A stretch of 10,578 nucleotides of DNA, from positions 1 to 10,578 of the forward strand of contig JAUNAY010000037.1 in assembly GCA_030527385.1 (NCBI GenBank), given 5' to 3'. The notes beneath the pieces are model-generated. The model did no database searches. It saw nothing but the letters and a program-made list of their open reading frames with translations, and had not been told where the DNA came from. Below are positions 1 to 7,809 of the stretch, piece after piece (position 1 is the stretch's first letter; each line of letters opens with the position of its first letter). Source of the stretch: Fusobacterium sp. GTDB lineage: Bacteria; Fusobacteriota; Fusobacteriia; Fusobacteriales; Fusobacteriaceae. The position numbers and the translations under genes were made by a program.

Positions 1-390
1 ATCTCCTATAAAAATAATTTCATTCCCCTTTTTTTCCATTTCTATCAAAGTGTCTCTTATATGTGTTACAAACTTGCAAGTAGCATCATATACTTTGACT
101 CCTTTTTCTTCTAAAATGTTATAAATTTTTTTTAAAGTTCCGTGGGCTCTAATGATAACTATATCATCTTGTTTTAGATCATCTTTTTTTTCTAAAATAT
201 CTTTCTCTTCAACTATTAAAAAACCTTCACTCTTTAGTTTATCAACTACATATTGATTATGCACCAACATTCCTAAAATAAAAATTCTTTTGTTTTTATT
301 TTCTTCTTCTTTTAATACAGTGTGACAAGTTTCAATAGCTCCAGCCACTCCAAAACAAAAACCCATATGTTTTGCTCTTATTATCTCCAT
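1..390 (-). CDS. ispH: IspH (4-hydroxy-3-methylbut-2-enyl diphosphate reductase), N-terminal part, cut by the window edge
   Basis: This is the first 130 codons of a leftward gene that continues beyond position 1. IspH is the iron-sulfur enzyme of the last MEP-pathway step, making IPP and DMAPP in the cytoplasm. Visible family motifs are GFCFGV near the N-terminus (Cys12, cluster ligand), VHN (His44), RAHG (His83) and DATC (Cys105, second cluster ligand). The usual proline after the second cysteine is lysine here (DATCKFV). The third cysteine and the HPE motif lie outside the window. The ATG at 388-390 is chosen because a GAGGA Shine-Dalgarno (397-401) sits inside the end of ptsH, and only 2 bp separate the ptsH stop from this start, so the two are probably translationally coupled. 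In Clostridia and Fusobacteria IspH is often fused to ribosomal protein S1 domains; whether that holds here cannot be seen. Confidence 0.93.
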   Translation of the reverse strand, partial: MEIIRAKHMGFCFGVAGAIETCHTVLKEEENKNKRIFILGMLVHNQYVVDKLKSEGFLIVEEKDILEKKDDLKQDDIVIIRAHGTLKKIYNILEEKGVKVYDATCKFVTHIRDTLIEMEKKGNEIIFIGD

Positions 391-392
391 AA

Positions 393-662
393 CTATTCCT
401 CATTAAATTTTTTTACTTCTATTAAATCAACAAGTGCATCAAGCATCTCATCTTCATCTGGACCATCAGCTATCAACTCAAGCTTTCTACCACATTCAGC
501 TGCAAGTAGCATAAGCCCCATAATACTTTTTCCGTTGATCTCTTCATCATCACATTTTACAGTAATATCTGAATCATAACCTGTTACTAGTTGTACAAAC
601 AAAGATGATGGTCTTGCGTGTAATCCAGCTTTATTTTTTATTTCAACTATTCTACTTTTCAT
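393..662 (-). CDS. ptsH: HPr, phosphocarrier protein of the sugar phosphotransferase system
   Basis: HPr is a small cytoplasmic protein that takes phosphate from enzyme I and passes it to the sugar-specific EIIA domains. The 89-residue length matches the family. The active-site motif GLHARP places the phosphorylated histidine at His15, followed by Arg17 and Pro18. The segment NGKSIMGLM puts a serine at exactly residue 46, the HPr kinase/phosphorylase target in Gram-positive-type regulation, so catabolite control through HPr(Ser-P) is possible, although no hprK is in the window. The ATG at 660-662 is preceded by a GGGAGAG ribosome binding site. The gene lies 22 bp downstream of ptsI and 2 bp upstream of ispH, all leftward, so it is probably the middle gene of one operon. 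The order ptsI-ptsH is the reverse of the common ptsHI order. Confidence 0.97.
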   Translation of the reverse strand: MKSRIVEIKNKAGLHARPSSLFVQLVTGYDSDITVKCDDEEINGKSIMGLMLLAAECGRKLELIADGPDEDEMLDALVDLIEVKKFNEE

Positions 663-684
663 AAACTCTCTCCCTTTTACTAAC

Positions 685-2412
685 CTATTTTATATATTCG
701 CTTAAAATCTCTTTTACTTCTCTTGAATCACTGCAATTTAAAAGTTTCTCTTTTATCTCTTTCAAATCTTTATAGTTTAAACTTCTTATCAAAGATCTAG
801 CTGCTAAGATTGAACCTCCTACCATACTTAAATCTTTTATTCCCATACTTAAAAAAGCAACTATTGCCTTTGCTTCTCCAGCCATCTCACCACAAACCGA
901 AACCTTTTTCCCATATAGATCTGCTGCTTTTTTTACAAAAGCAATCGAACGTAATACTGCTGGATTATAACAATCATACATAGAAGAAACTGTTTCTGAA
1001 AGTCTATCTGTTGCTAAAATATATTGAGTAAGATCATTAGTTCCTATACTAAAAAAATCTACCTCTTTTGCAAAGAGATCTGCCATCATCACAGCAGAAG
1101 GAACTTCTATCATTATTCCAACCTCTATATCCTCTTTATACAATTTATTTTCTTTTTTTAACTCACTCTTAGCTCGTTCTAATAAACTATTAGCTCTTTT
1201 TAATTCAGATAAATTCGTAATCATAGGATACATTATTTTTACATCTCTATTATAACCAGCTCTCAAAATTGCTTTTAATTGAGTTACAAATATTTCCTCA
1301 TTTTGTAAACTAAATCTTATCCCTCTCAAGCCCAAAAATGAGTTGCTTTCCTCTTTCATTTTGAAATATGGCAACTGTTTATCTGCTCCTATATCCAAAG
1401 TTCTAATTATAATAGATGAACTCCTATCAAATTTTTCTACTATATTAGTATACACCTTTAATTGATTTTCTTCATCAGGAAAAGATGTATTTTTCATATA
1501 TAAAAGTTCAGTTCTAAGAAGTCCTATTCCATCTGGCTTAAAAAGTTGAACCTCTTCTGAATTTAAATCACCACTCACATTTACATATAACGAAACTTTT
1601 TCACCATCTAAAGTTTCAGTTGGCAAACTTGCATCTTTTTCAATAGCCTCTTTTTTTAATTTGAATTTTTTCAAAAGAGTTTCATAGTTTTTTTTCGTTT
1701 CTTCATCTGGTTCTATTATAACACAAGAATTGATTTCAGTAGTATCTAAAATTATATCTTTTCCCCAATCGTAACTAAAAATATTTTTTATTCCCATCAA
1801 TGTTGGAATTTCTAAAGCTTTTGCAAGTATAGCTAAATGTGATGTCTCCCCTCCATACTCCATAACTATACCTTTTATTTTTATTCCTAAGTGATATATA
1901 TTCAAAAGTTCAGTTGGAAAAATCTCCTTTGTAACTAAAATTTTACCATCTAATTTTTTCCAGTCTTCAAATCTTTTGTCTAAATTATCAACTATTCTTT
2001 TTCCAACATCTTTTATATCCAATTCTCTTTGTCTATATTCAGAATTTTGAATATTTCTAAACATTTTTACATATTTATTAGTTACTTTTTTTACCGCTTC
2101 TTCAGCTCTTAATTTATCTTTTTTTATGTTTTTTTTAATATCAGTTACATATACTGGATCATCTAAAATCATTAAATGAGCTGTTATTATTTCTAAATCG
2201 TGCTCGTTCATTTTTCCAGCAAAACTTGTTCTTAAATCTTCTAAAGCTTCTTTTGAAAGTTCTAAAGCTCTCTCAAATCTTTCTATTTCATTTTCTACAT
2301 CTTTTTCATCTAAGATTGCTGTTATTCCTTTATCAATATATTTCTTTTTATCTAAAAATATCTCTCCAGTTACAATGCCTTCAAAAGCGAAACTTCCCTT
2401 TATTATTTCCAT
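685..2412 (-). CDS. ptsI: PTS enzyme I (phosphoenolpyruvate-protein phosphotransferase)
   Basis: Enzyme I is the first component of the PTS. It moves phosphate from PEP to His15 of HPr in the cytoplasm and feeds all PTS sugar transporters. The 575-residue length is typical. The N-terminal domain carries the phospho-histidine motif GGETSHLAILAKALEIP, with the active histidine at 192. The C-terminal PEP-binding barrel shows GIGLLRTELLYM (Arg300, Glu302), RTLDIGADK (Arg337), MIEVPSA (Glu436), GTNDLTQY (Asn459, Asp460), ATDR (Arg470) and VCGEMAG with catalytic Cys507. All key residues are present, so the enzyme should be active. The ATG at 2410-2412 has an AGAGGAGAG ribosome binding site about 9 bases upstream. 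It is the first gene of the leftward ptsI-ptsH-ispH unit and is read from the promoter at 2454-2482. Confidence 0.97.
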   Translation of the reverse strand: MEIIKGSFAFEGIVTGEIFLDKKKYIDKGITAILDEKDVENEIERFERALELSKEALEDLRTSFAGKMNEHDLEIITAHLMILDDPVYVTDIKKNIKKDKLRAEEAVKKVTNKYVKMFRNIQNSEYRQRELDIKDVGKRIVDNLDKRFEDWKKLDGKILVTKEIFPTELLNIYHLGIKIKGIVMEYGGETSHLAILAKALEIPTLMGIKNIFSYDWGKDIILDTTEINSCVIIEPDEETKKNYETLLKKFKLKKEAIEKDASLPTETLDGEKVSLYVNVSGDLNSEEVQLFKPDGIGLLRTELLYMKNTSFPDEENQLKVYTNIVEKFDRSSSIIIRTLDIGADKQLPYFKMKEESNSFLGLRGIRFSLQNEEIFVTQLKAILRAGYNRDVKIMYPMITNLSELKRANSLLERAKSELKKENKLYKEDIEVGIMIEVPSAVMMADLFAKEVDFFSIGTNDLTQYILATDRLSETVSSMYDCYNPAVLRSIAFVKKAADLYGKKVSVCGEMAGEAKAIVAFLSMGIKDLSMVGGSILAARSLIRSLNYKDLKEIKEKLLNCSDSREVKEILSEYIK

Positions 2413-2453
2413 ATTTCACTCTCCTCTGCTTCACCTTTAATGGATTATACTAA

Positions 2454-2482
2454 ATTATATCTTATTTTATTTTTTTTTTCAA
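2454..2482 (-). promoter_or_regulatory. Sigma-70-type promoter of the ptsI-ptsH-ispH operon
   Basis: Read leftward, TTGAAA (2482-2477) is followed by exactly 17 bases and then a perfect TATAAT (2459-2454). The ptsI start codon lies about 40 bases further on, which allows a short leader. A second TATAAT at 2449-2444 has no good -35 at the right distance. The spacer begins inside a run of ten adenines (2479-2470), so its length could vary by slippage. Confidence 0.8.
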
Positions 2483-2520
2483 TTTTTTTACTATTTCAAA
2501 ATAATTTTTTAAAAAACAGG

Positions 2521-2549
2521 TTGATTATAATGTTCAACTGTGTTACAAT
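2521..2549 (+). promoter_or_regulatory. Probable promoter of glnN, with a small inverted repeat
   Basis: TTGATT (2521-2526), a 17-base spacer and TACAAT (2544-2549) fit a sigma-70 promoter. A perfect TATAAT also sits at 2526-2531 but lacks a recognisable -35. The inverted repeat GTTGA-N9-TCAAC (2520-2538) overlaps the -35 region and could be an operator. A third possible -10, TATAAT at 2591-2596, also lacks a convincing -35. If the first promoter is used, the leader before glnN is about 130 bases, very AT-rich, and contains a short palindrome GTTA-CA-TAAC at 2622-2631. I recognise no known riboswitch in it. Confidence 0.45.
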
Positions 2550-2684
2550 CATAAGATAAAATTAATATAATTAATATTTTTATATTTATATATAATACAC
2601 CTTTATATATCAAATGTTTTAGTTACATAACAGTTAAAAATTTTTATAAATAAATTTCATTATGTACAGGGAGGCGTTTAATAA

Positions 2685-4793
2685 ATGAACACAATGCTAG
2701 AAGTGTTTGGAGTCAATTATTTTTCTGAACTTGAATTAAAAAGCAGAGTTCCTAGCTCAATATTTAAGAAATTTAAGTCTGTTCAACTTGGGGAAGCTGA
2801 AATGTCTTTAGAAGTAGCTGATGTTATTGCTAATGCAGTAAAAAGTTGGGCTACTGAAAAAGGTGCTACTCACTTTACTCACTGGTTTCAACCTCTTACT
2901 GAATTAACTGCTGAAAAGCACGAATCTTTTATCGCTATCACATCAGATGGAACTATTATGTCTCAATTCTCTGGAAAAGAACTTATAAAAGGAGAAGCTG
3001 ATACTTCATCTTTCCCTAATGGAGGATTAAGATCTACATTTGAAGCTCGTGGATATACAGCTTGGGATACAAGTTCACCTATGTTCTTAAAAGGAGAGGG
3101 AATTTCTAAAACTTTATATATACCAACTGCCTTTGTTGGTTATAATGGAGAGGCATTAGACAAAAAAGTTCCTCTTATTAGATCTATAAAAGCTGTTGAA
3201 TCACAAGCACTAAGAATTCAAAAATTATTAGGTGATACTCAAACTAAACATATAGATGTTACTCTTGGAGCTGAACAAGAATATTTTCTTGTTGAAAAAG
3301 AATTTTGGGATAAACGTTTAGATTTAGCTCTTGCTGGAAGGACACTTTTTGGAAATCTTCCTCCTAAAGGACAAGAGATGAATGACCATTACTATGGTAC
3401 TATTAAAGAAAGAGTAGAATGTTTTATGGCTGAACTTGATGCTGAACTTTGGAAAGTTGGAGTTATGGCTAAAACTAAGCATAATGAAGTTGCTCCTAAC
3501 CAATTTGAAATTGCTCTAATGTTCACTACTGCTAACGTTGCAGTAGACCAAAACCATTTAACTATGGATATAATTAAAAAAGTAGCTAATAGACATCACT
3601 TAGCTGCTCTTCTTCACGAAAAACCTTTCCAAGGTGTAAACGGTTCTGGAAAACACTGTAACTGGTCTTTAGCAACTGACACTGGAAAAAATCTATATAA
3701 CCCTGATTCATTAACTAAAGATAATCTTCAATTCTTACTATATCTTATGGCAGTTATTGAGGGAGTAGATAGATATGCTGATATACTAAGAGCTTGTACA
3801 GCAACTCCAGGAAATGACCACAGACTTGGAGGACACGAAGCTCCACCAGCTGTTATCTCTATATTCTTAGGTGAACAACTTCAAGAGCTTTTAGAAAATA
3901 TTGGTAATGCTGAGTTTAATGAAAGTTCTGAAGAAGTACTAGATATTGGAATGCACATTCCAAAAATCTCTAAAGACTTATCAGATAGAAACAGAACTTC
4001 ACCTTTTGCTTTCACTGGAAATAAATTTGAATTTAGAATGCCAGGATCAAGTGCTTCTGCTTCTACACCAGTATTTATGATAAATACTATCGTTGCTGAT
4101 ATATTAAAAGAGTATGCTGATTATTTAGAAAAAACAGATCCTACAAAAAATATAAATAAATATATAGTAAAACTTGTAAAAGATAGATATCCTAAACATA
4201 AAAGAATTATATTTAATGGAAATGGATATGAACAAGCTTGGATTGACAAAGCTAAAGAGCTTGGACTTTCAAACTTAAAAAATACTATTGAAGGAATCCC
4301 AGTTTATATTAGAGAGGAAACTATCGCACTTTTTGAAAGACATAAAGTTTTAACAAGAAATGAACTTTATTCAAGATTCAAAATTTACAGTGATAGATTT
4401 AATAAGCAAACAAATATTGAGATTTCTACTGCTATTAGAATGGCAAGAAATGAAATCTATCCTTGTATCTCAAGATATATAACTAATATTTCTCAAATGA
4501 TTAACAGTGTTAGAGAAGCATTAGGAGAAGAAGAATTTATTCAATACGACAAGGAACATCTAATTAAAGTAATAGGATTTAAAAATCAACTTAAAGATTC
4601 TATCACTGAACTAAATGAGGGACTTAGAACTGCTATGAGCATTGCTGATGAATATGAAAGAGCTTGCTACTATCACAATGAATTAATACCTGTATTAGCT
4701 CGTATGAGAAGTGTTGTAGACTCACTAGAACTTCTTATTGAAAAAACAGTATGGCCTATCCCTACTTATTACGATTTATTATTTAGATTATAA
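2685..4793 (+). CDS. glnN: Type III glutamine synthetase (GlnN family)
   Basis: This enzyme joins ammonia to glutamate using ATP to make glutamine in the cytoplasm, the main route of ammonia assimilation. The 702-residue length identifies type III, since type I enzymes are about 450 residues. Type III features are the long N-terminal region starting GVNYFSELEL, GAEQEY (about 195-200, metal-binding glutamates), KHNEVAPNQFE (265-275), NGSGKHCNWS (319-328, the catalytic HxNxS-like loop), GGHEAPPAV (382-390) and DRNRTSPFAFTGNKFEFR with MPGSSAS (434-457). The C-terminal third is helical, as usual for the family. The ATG at 2685 has AGGGAGG 10 bases upstream; the alternative ATG at 2694 is too far from it. 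The gene is alone in its transcription unit, divergent from ptsI, and ends in an intrinsic terminator. No PII protein or ammonium transporter gene is in the window, so its regulation cannot be judged. Confidence 0.97.
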   Translation: MNTMLEVFGVNYFSELELKSRVPSSIFKKFKSVQLGEAEMSLEVADVIANAVKSWATEKGATHFTHWFQPLTELTAEKHESFIAITSDGTIMSQFSGKELIKGEADTSSFPNGGLRSTFEARGYTAWDTSSPMFLKGEGISKTLYIPTAFVGYNGEALDKKVPLIRSIKAVESQALRIQKLLGDTQTKHIDVTLGAEQEYFLVEKEFWDKRLDLALAGRTLFGNLPPKGQEMNDHYYGTIKERVECFMAELDAELWKVGVMAKTKHNEVAPNQFEIALMFTTANVAVDQNHLTMDIIKKVANRHHLAALLHEKPFQGVNGSGKHCNWSLATDTGKNLYNPDSLTKDNLQFLLYLMAVIEGVDRYADILRACTATPGNDHRLGGHEAPPAVISIFLGEQLQELLENIGNAEFNESSEEVLDIGMHIPKISKDLSDRNRTSPFAFTGNKFEFRMPGSSASASTPVFMINTIVADILKEYADYLEKTDPTKNINKYIVKLVKDRYPKHKRIIFNGNGYEQAWIDKAKELGLSNLKNTIEGIPVYIREETIALFERHKVLTRNELYSRFKIYSDRFNKQTNIEISTAIRMARNEIYPCISRYITNISQMINSVREALGEEEFIQYDKEHLIKVIGFKNQLKDSITELNEGLRTAMSIADEYERACYYHNELIPVLARMRSVVDSLELLIEKTVWPIPTYYDLLFRL

Positions 4794-4799
4794 CATAAG

Positions 4800-4833
4800 A
4801 AAACTGCCCCTAAACTTTAGGAGCAGTTTTTTT
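4800..4833 (+). terminator. Intrinsic terminator of glnN, possibly bidirectional
   Basis: AAAACTGC-C-CCTAAA pairs with TTTAGG-A-GCAGTTTT around a one-base centre, with one C-A mismatch, and is followed by a run of T (4827-4833 are all T). It starts 6 bases after the glnN stop. The stop codon of the convergent gene (4832-4834) falls inside its T run. Read leftward, the hairpin is followed by TTTTCTT, so it may also stop transcripts of that gene. Confidence 0.9.
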
Positions 4834-7660
4834 ATCCTATTAAATATTTAAAAAGATTTTCTTCTATCTCACTTTTTAATATCAATTCATATTCTACAAC
4901 ATTTTTTCCAGAACTATTTACCATTTCTTTTGGATTAACAACTTTTTCTACCTGCCCCAAATAATAAAAATTTTCTCCTAATTTTTTCTTTATAAAAACC
5001 TCAAGAGTATAATAATTTTTAGCTATTTTTCCCTCTGCAGTAAGTTTTCCATTTTTTTCTAAATATCTTTGAGCTTTTGAAAACCAAGTTACTCTTCTAT
5101 TATCAAAAAATTCATTATTATAATCTGCTGAAATTCCTACTTCATCTAAAGTTATAAATAAAACTACCTTTCTCTCTTTTTCAAAAACTGTATATCCACT
5201 AACTTGATAACCATTATTAAAATCTAAGTTTAAGTACCAAAATGCTTCCTGTTTTGTATACTCTTTATATTTTAAAATAGATTGTTTTGCTACTTGTTTA
5301 TAATTTTTTTCTACATATGCAAGATTATATTTTATCAAATCATCTACTAAATCTTTAAAATAGCTATTTTTTATATAACTATCTCTAAACTCCTCACACA
5401 ATATATAATAATCACTATATTTTTCTATTAAAGGACTATACTCCTTAGCAGTTGAAAGACTTATAAAAATCTCTTTTGCTAAATGTTTAAAACCATTTTC
5501 TATATTCTCTCTTTGATCTACCAAATTATATCTTTCTTTTAGTTCCCTTTCTACATCTTCAGTATTTACTTTTCTATTTTGCAATATTAAAGATAAAATT
5601 ACCATTTCGTGTATTCTTTTGGCAGGAGTAAAAAATGTTGAAATATATCTTAAAAAATTATTTTCCAAACTATTTATCTTTCCAAACTCCATTTGTGGTT
5701 TCATTATCTTCAAAACTTCATCATATGTTTTTTTATACTTTAAAATTACACTTGGATCTATCATATTATGTTTAAAAAAATCATATAACATTGGAACTCT
5801 TCCTAACTGTTTTTCTAGTAAATTAAAATCTTTTTCTATATTTTTCTTTGTTGAAAAATTGCTCTTATTAATATTTTCAAAAATTCTCTCTTTAACAATC
5901 TCTTCAAAAATTATTGAACTTTGCCCTGGAATCATATCTGTTCCATTCATAATAAATCTTTTCATATAATCTTTATCATAACTATTATTTTGTGATACTG
6001 CCACTGGAATCAAGAAATTTTTCTCATAATTACCTATAAAATCTAAAATAACTACATACTCTTTTCCCTCATACTTTCTTAATCCTCTTCCTAATTGTTG
6101 AATATAGACTATTGAAGATTCAGTAGGACGAAGCAAAATAACCTGATTTATACAAGGAATATCTATTCCCTCGTTAAAAATATCCACAGTTATTATATAA
6201 TCTATTTTTCCAACTTCTAAGTCAGAAATAGCTTTTTCTCTCTTACTATCTGTATCTTCTCCTGTTAATACTTCACATTTTACTCCTCTACTTTGCATCT
6301 TTTTGGTTAATTCTATTGCTTCTTCAACTCTTGAAACAAAAATCAAACCGTGAAGTTTATCTCCACTATAGCCATAAAATCTACTTTTCTCTATAATATG
6401 ATTAACTCTTTCTTCAGCTGTTAATTTTTTTACTGCTGTCTTTTCATTGATAAGTTCTCCATCTACCTCTATATCTGAAACTCCAAAATAGTGAAATGGA
6501 CACAACAATCCCTCTCTTAGAGCATCATAAAGTCTTATTTCATAAGCTATATTATGATGAAAAAGTTGATATATATCGAAGTTATCTCCTCTTTCTGGAG
6601 TAGCAGTCATTCCTAACATAAATTTAGGAGTAAAATAATTTATTAACGTTTGATAGCTCTTTGCTCCTCCGTGATGTACCTCATCAATAATAATGTAATC
6701 AAAATACTCTTTGGAGAACTTTTCTAAATGTTCTTTTTTGCTCATAGTTTGAATCATAGCAAAAATATATTCCTCTTCTCCCGTTTGTTCTCCATAAATT
6801 GACATTTTCTTATCTTTTATAATAGTTTCAAAAGTTTCTTTTGCTTTATTCAAAATAGTTTTTCTATGTGCAATAAATAAAACTCTTTCAGCTTTTGAAT
6901 TTTTTACATCAAAAGCACTTAAATAAGTTTTCCCTGTTCCAGTAGCACTTATAAGTAAGCCTCTTTTTTCATAACTTCTAAGCGATTTTAAATTCTCAAG
7001 TGCTTGTATCTGCATAATATTAGGTTTTATTTCTGCTTGAACAAACTTCTTTTCTTGAGCTTTTATTTTTTTATTATAACTCTTATACATAAGATAGGTT
7101 TCTTCATATAAACTTAACTTTTCAATTGTCAATTTTTCAACACTGTTAAAGAGATTATAGAAATTTTCTAAAATATCTTTAGCTATTTTTCCATCTTTTA
7201 AAGAGTTTATTTTTAAATTCCATTCAAAATTTATAGTTAAAGCTGTTTGAGTAAGATTACTACTTCCAATTATCATACTCCACAAATTATCTTTTCTAAA
7301 AAAATATCCCTTGGCGTGGAATTTTTCTTCCGATACAACTCTTATATCTATATTTTCAAACTCCATAAGCTTTTTTAATGCCTTGGGTTGTGTAAATGTA
7401 AGATAATCCCCAGTTAAAATTTTTCCTTTTATTCCTCTCCTATTCAAATTTTTAAGTTGCTCTAAAATCATAGTGACTCCACTTTCAGTAATAAAAGCAA
7501 CTGAGATTATAAATTCATCACATTGTTCTAACTCCCTTCTCAAATTACTTATTATCTTTTCATTTTTATTTGAAAGAAGTTTATGCTGATAATTTAAGTT
7601 TGATTCTATATTTTCATTTAATAAACTTGTTTTTAAACTATTTAATAGATGTTCTTCCAC
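4832..7660 (-). CDS. SauUSI-like ATP-dependent type IV restriction enzyme: PLD nuclease, SF2 helicase and DUF3427
   Basis: The 942 residues carry three parts. Residues about 30-170 form a phospholipase-D-type nuclease with one HKD motif: HAK (His115, Lys117), Asp124 and GSSN (132-135). Residues about 215-560 form a superfamily 2 helicase/translocase with Walker A ATGTGKT (239-245), DEVHH (326-330), MTATPER (351-357), FNEGIDIP (495-502) and QQLGRGLRKY (521-530). Residues about 600-942 match the DUF3427 type, with a conserved-looking end around FWYLNLDF and VTWFSKAQRYL. The same order and nearly the same length are known for SauUSI of Staphylococcus aureus (about 950 residues), which cuts DNA carrying methylated cytosine. 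All motifs are intact, so an active enzyme is likely; its target modification is unknown. The start is GTG at 7658-7660, supported by TTAGGAGAG five bases upstream. The gene stands alone between two terminators, with no methylase or other defence gene beside it. Confidence 0.85.
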   Translation of the reverse strand: MEEHLLNSLKTSLLNENIESNLNYQHKLLSNKNEKIISNLRRELEQCDEFIISVAFITESGVTMILEQLKNLNRRGIKGKILTGDYLTFTQPKALKKLMEFENIDIRVVSEEKFHAKGYFFRKDNLWSMIIGSSNLTQTALTINFEWNLKINSLKDGKIAKDILENFYNLFNSVEKLTIEKLSLYEETYLMYKSYNKKIKAQEKKFVQAEIKPNIMQIQALENLKSLRSYEKRGLLISATGTGKTYLSAFDVKNSKAERVLFIAHRKTILNKAKETFETIIKDKKMSIYGEQTGEEEYIFAMIQTMSKKEHLEKFSKEYFDYIIIDEVHHGGAKSYQTLINYFTPKFMLGMTATPERGDNFDIYQLFHHNIAYEIRLYDALREGLLCPFHYFGVSDIEVDGELINEKTAVKKLTAEERVNHIIEKSRFYGYSGDKLHGLIFVSRVEEAIELTKKMQSRGVKCEVLTGEDTDSKREKAISDLEVGKIDYIITVDIFNEGIDIPCINQVILLRPTESSIVYIQQLGRGLRKYEGKEYVVILDFIGNYEKNFLIPVAVSQNNSYDKDYMKRFIMNGTDMIPGQSSIIFEEIVKERIFENINKSNFSTKKNIEKDFNLLEKQLGRVPMLYDFFKHNMIDPSVILKYKKTYDEVLKIMKPQMEFGKINSLENNFLRYISTFFTPAKRIHEMVILSLILQNRKVNTEDVERELKERYNLVDQRENIENGFKHLAKEIFISLSTAKEYSPLIEKYSDYYILCEEFRDSYIKNSYFKDLVDDLIKYNLAYVEKNYKQVAKQSILKYKEYTKQEAFWYLNLDFNNGYQVSGYTVFEKERKVVLFITLDEVGISADYNNEFFDNRRVTWFSKAQRYLEKNGKLTAEGKIAKNYYTLEVFIKKKLGENFYYLGQVEKVVNPKEMVNSSGKNVVEYELILKSEIEENLFKYLIG

Positions 7661-7692
7661 TTTTTCTCTCCTAACCTAAATTTGCTAATCTT

Positions 7693-7722
7693 ATTATATA
7701 CAATTTTTGTATAATTTCCTAA
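7693..7722 (-). promoter_or_regulatory. Probable promoter and operator of the SauUSI-like gene
   Basis: Read leftward, TATAAT (7698-7693) lies about 33 bases before the GTG start. The -35 is weak: TAGGAA or TTAGGA at 16-18 bases distance. Just upstream of and overlapping the -10 is a perfect inverted repeat with 7-base arms, TATACAA-N3-TTGTATA (7697-7713). Its position in the spacer is where a repressor would act. The promoter call rests on the -10 and on the lack of any read-through source, since the terminator of the metNIQ operon lies directly upstream. Confidence 0.45.
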
Positions 7723-7735
7723 TTTTATTATATAT

Positions 7736-7783
7736 AAAAAAACTGCACTCTTAATCTTAATTAGATAAGATCTCGAATGCAGT
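7736..7783 (-). terminator. Intrinsic terminator of the metNIQ operon
   Basis: Read leftward, ACTGCATTC pairs with GAGTGCAGT (9 pairs, one G-T). After a 2x2 internal loop, GATCTTA pairs with TAAGATT around a 6-base loop. Seven T residues follow (positions 7742-7736, the first overlapping the stem). It begins 27 bases after the metQ stop and separates the operon from the restriction gene. Confidence 0.9.
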
Positions 7784-7809
7784 ATAAAATTATATTTTTA
7801 TTTTAGTAA

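Noticed and set aside
322..579. Plus-strand open frame of 85 codons over ptsH and the ispH start
   Set aside because: It is serine-rich antisense translation of ptsH, which has full HPr motifs on the other strand; no ribosome binding site or homology is seen.
2226..2453. Plus-strand open frame of 75 codons over the ptsI start
   Set aside because: It is a Leu/Phe-rich product antisense to ptsI and its promoter, typical of the reverse strand of a lysine-rich AT-rich gene.
5619..5969. Plus-strand open frame of 116 codons inside the restriction gene
   Set aside because: It is hydrophobic antisense translation of the helicase/DUF3427 region, with no supporting start signal.
4832..7660. Mokosh or DISARM component as an alternative identity of the helicase-nuclease
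   Set aside because: Those systems also combine PLD nucleases with helicases, but Mokosh uses an SF1 helicase and DISARM splits the functions over several genes; the PLD-SF2-DUF3427 order and length fit SauUSI better.
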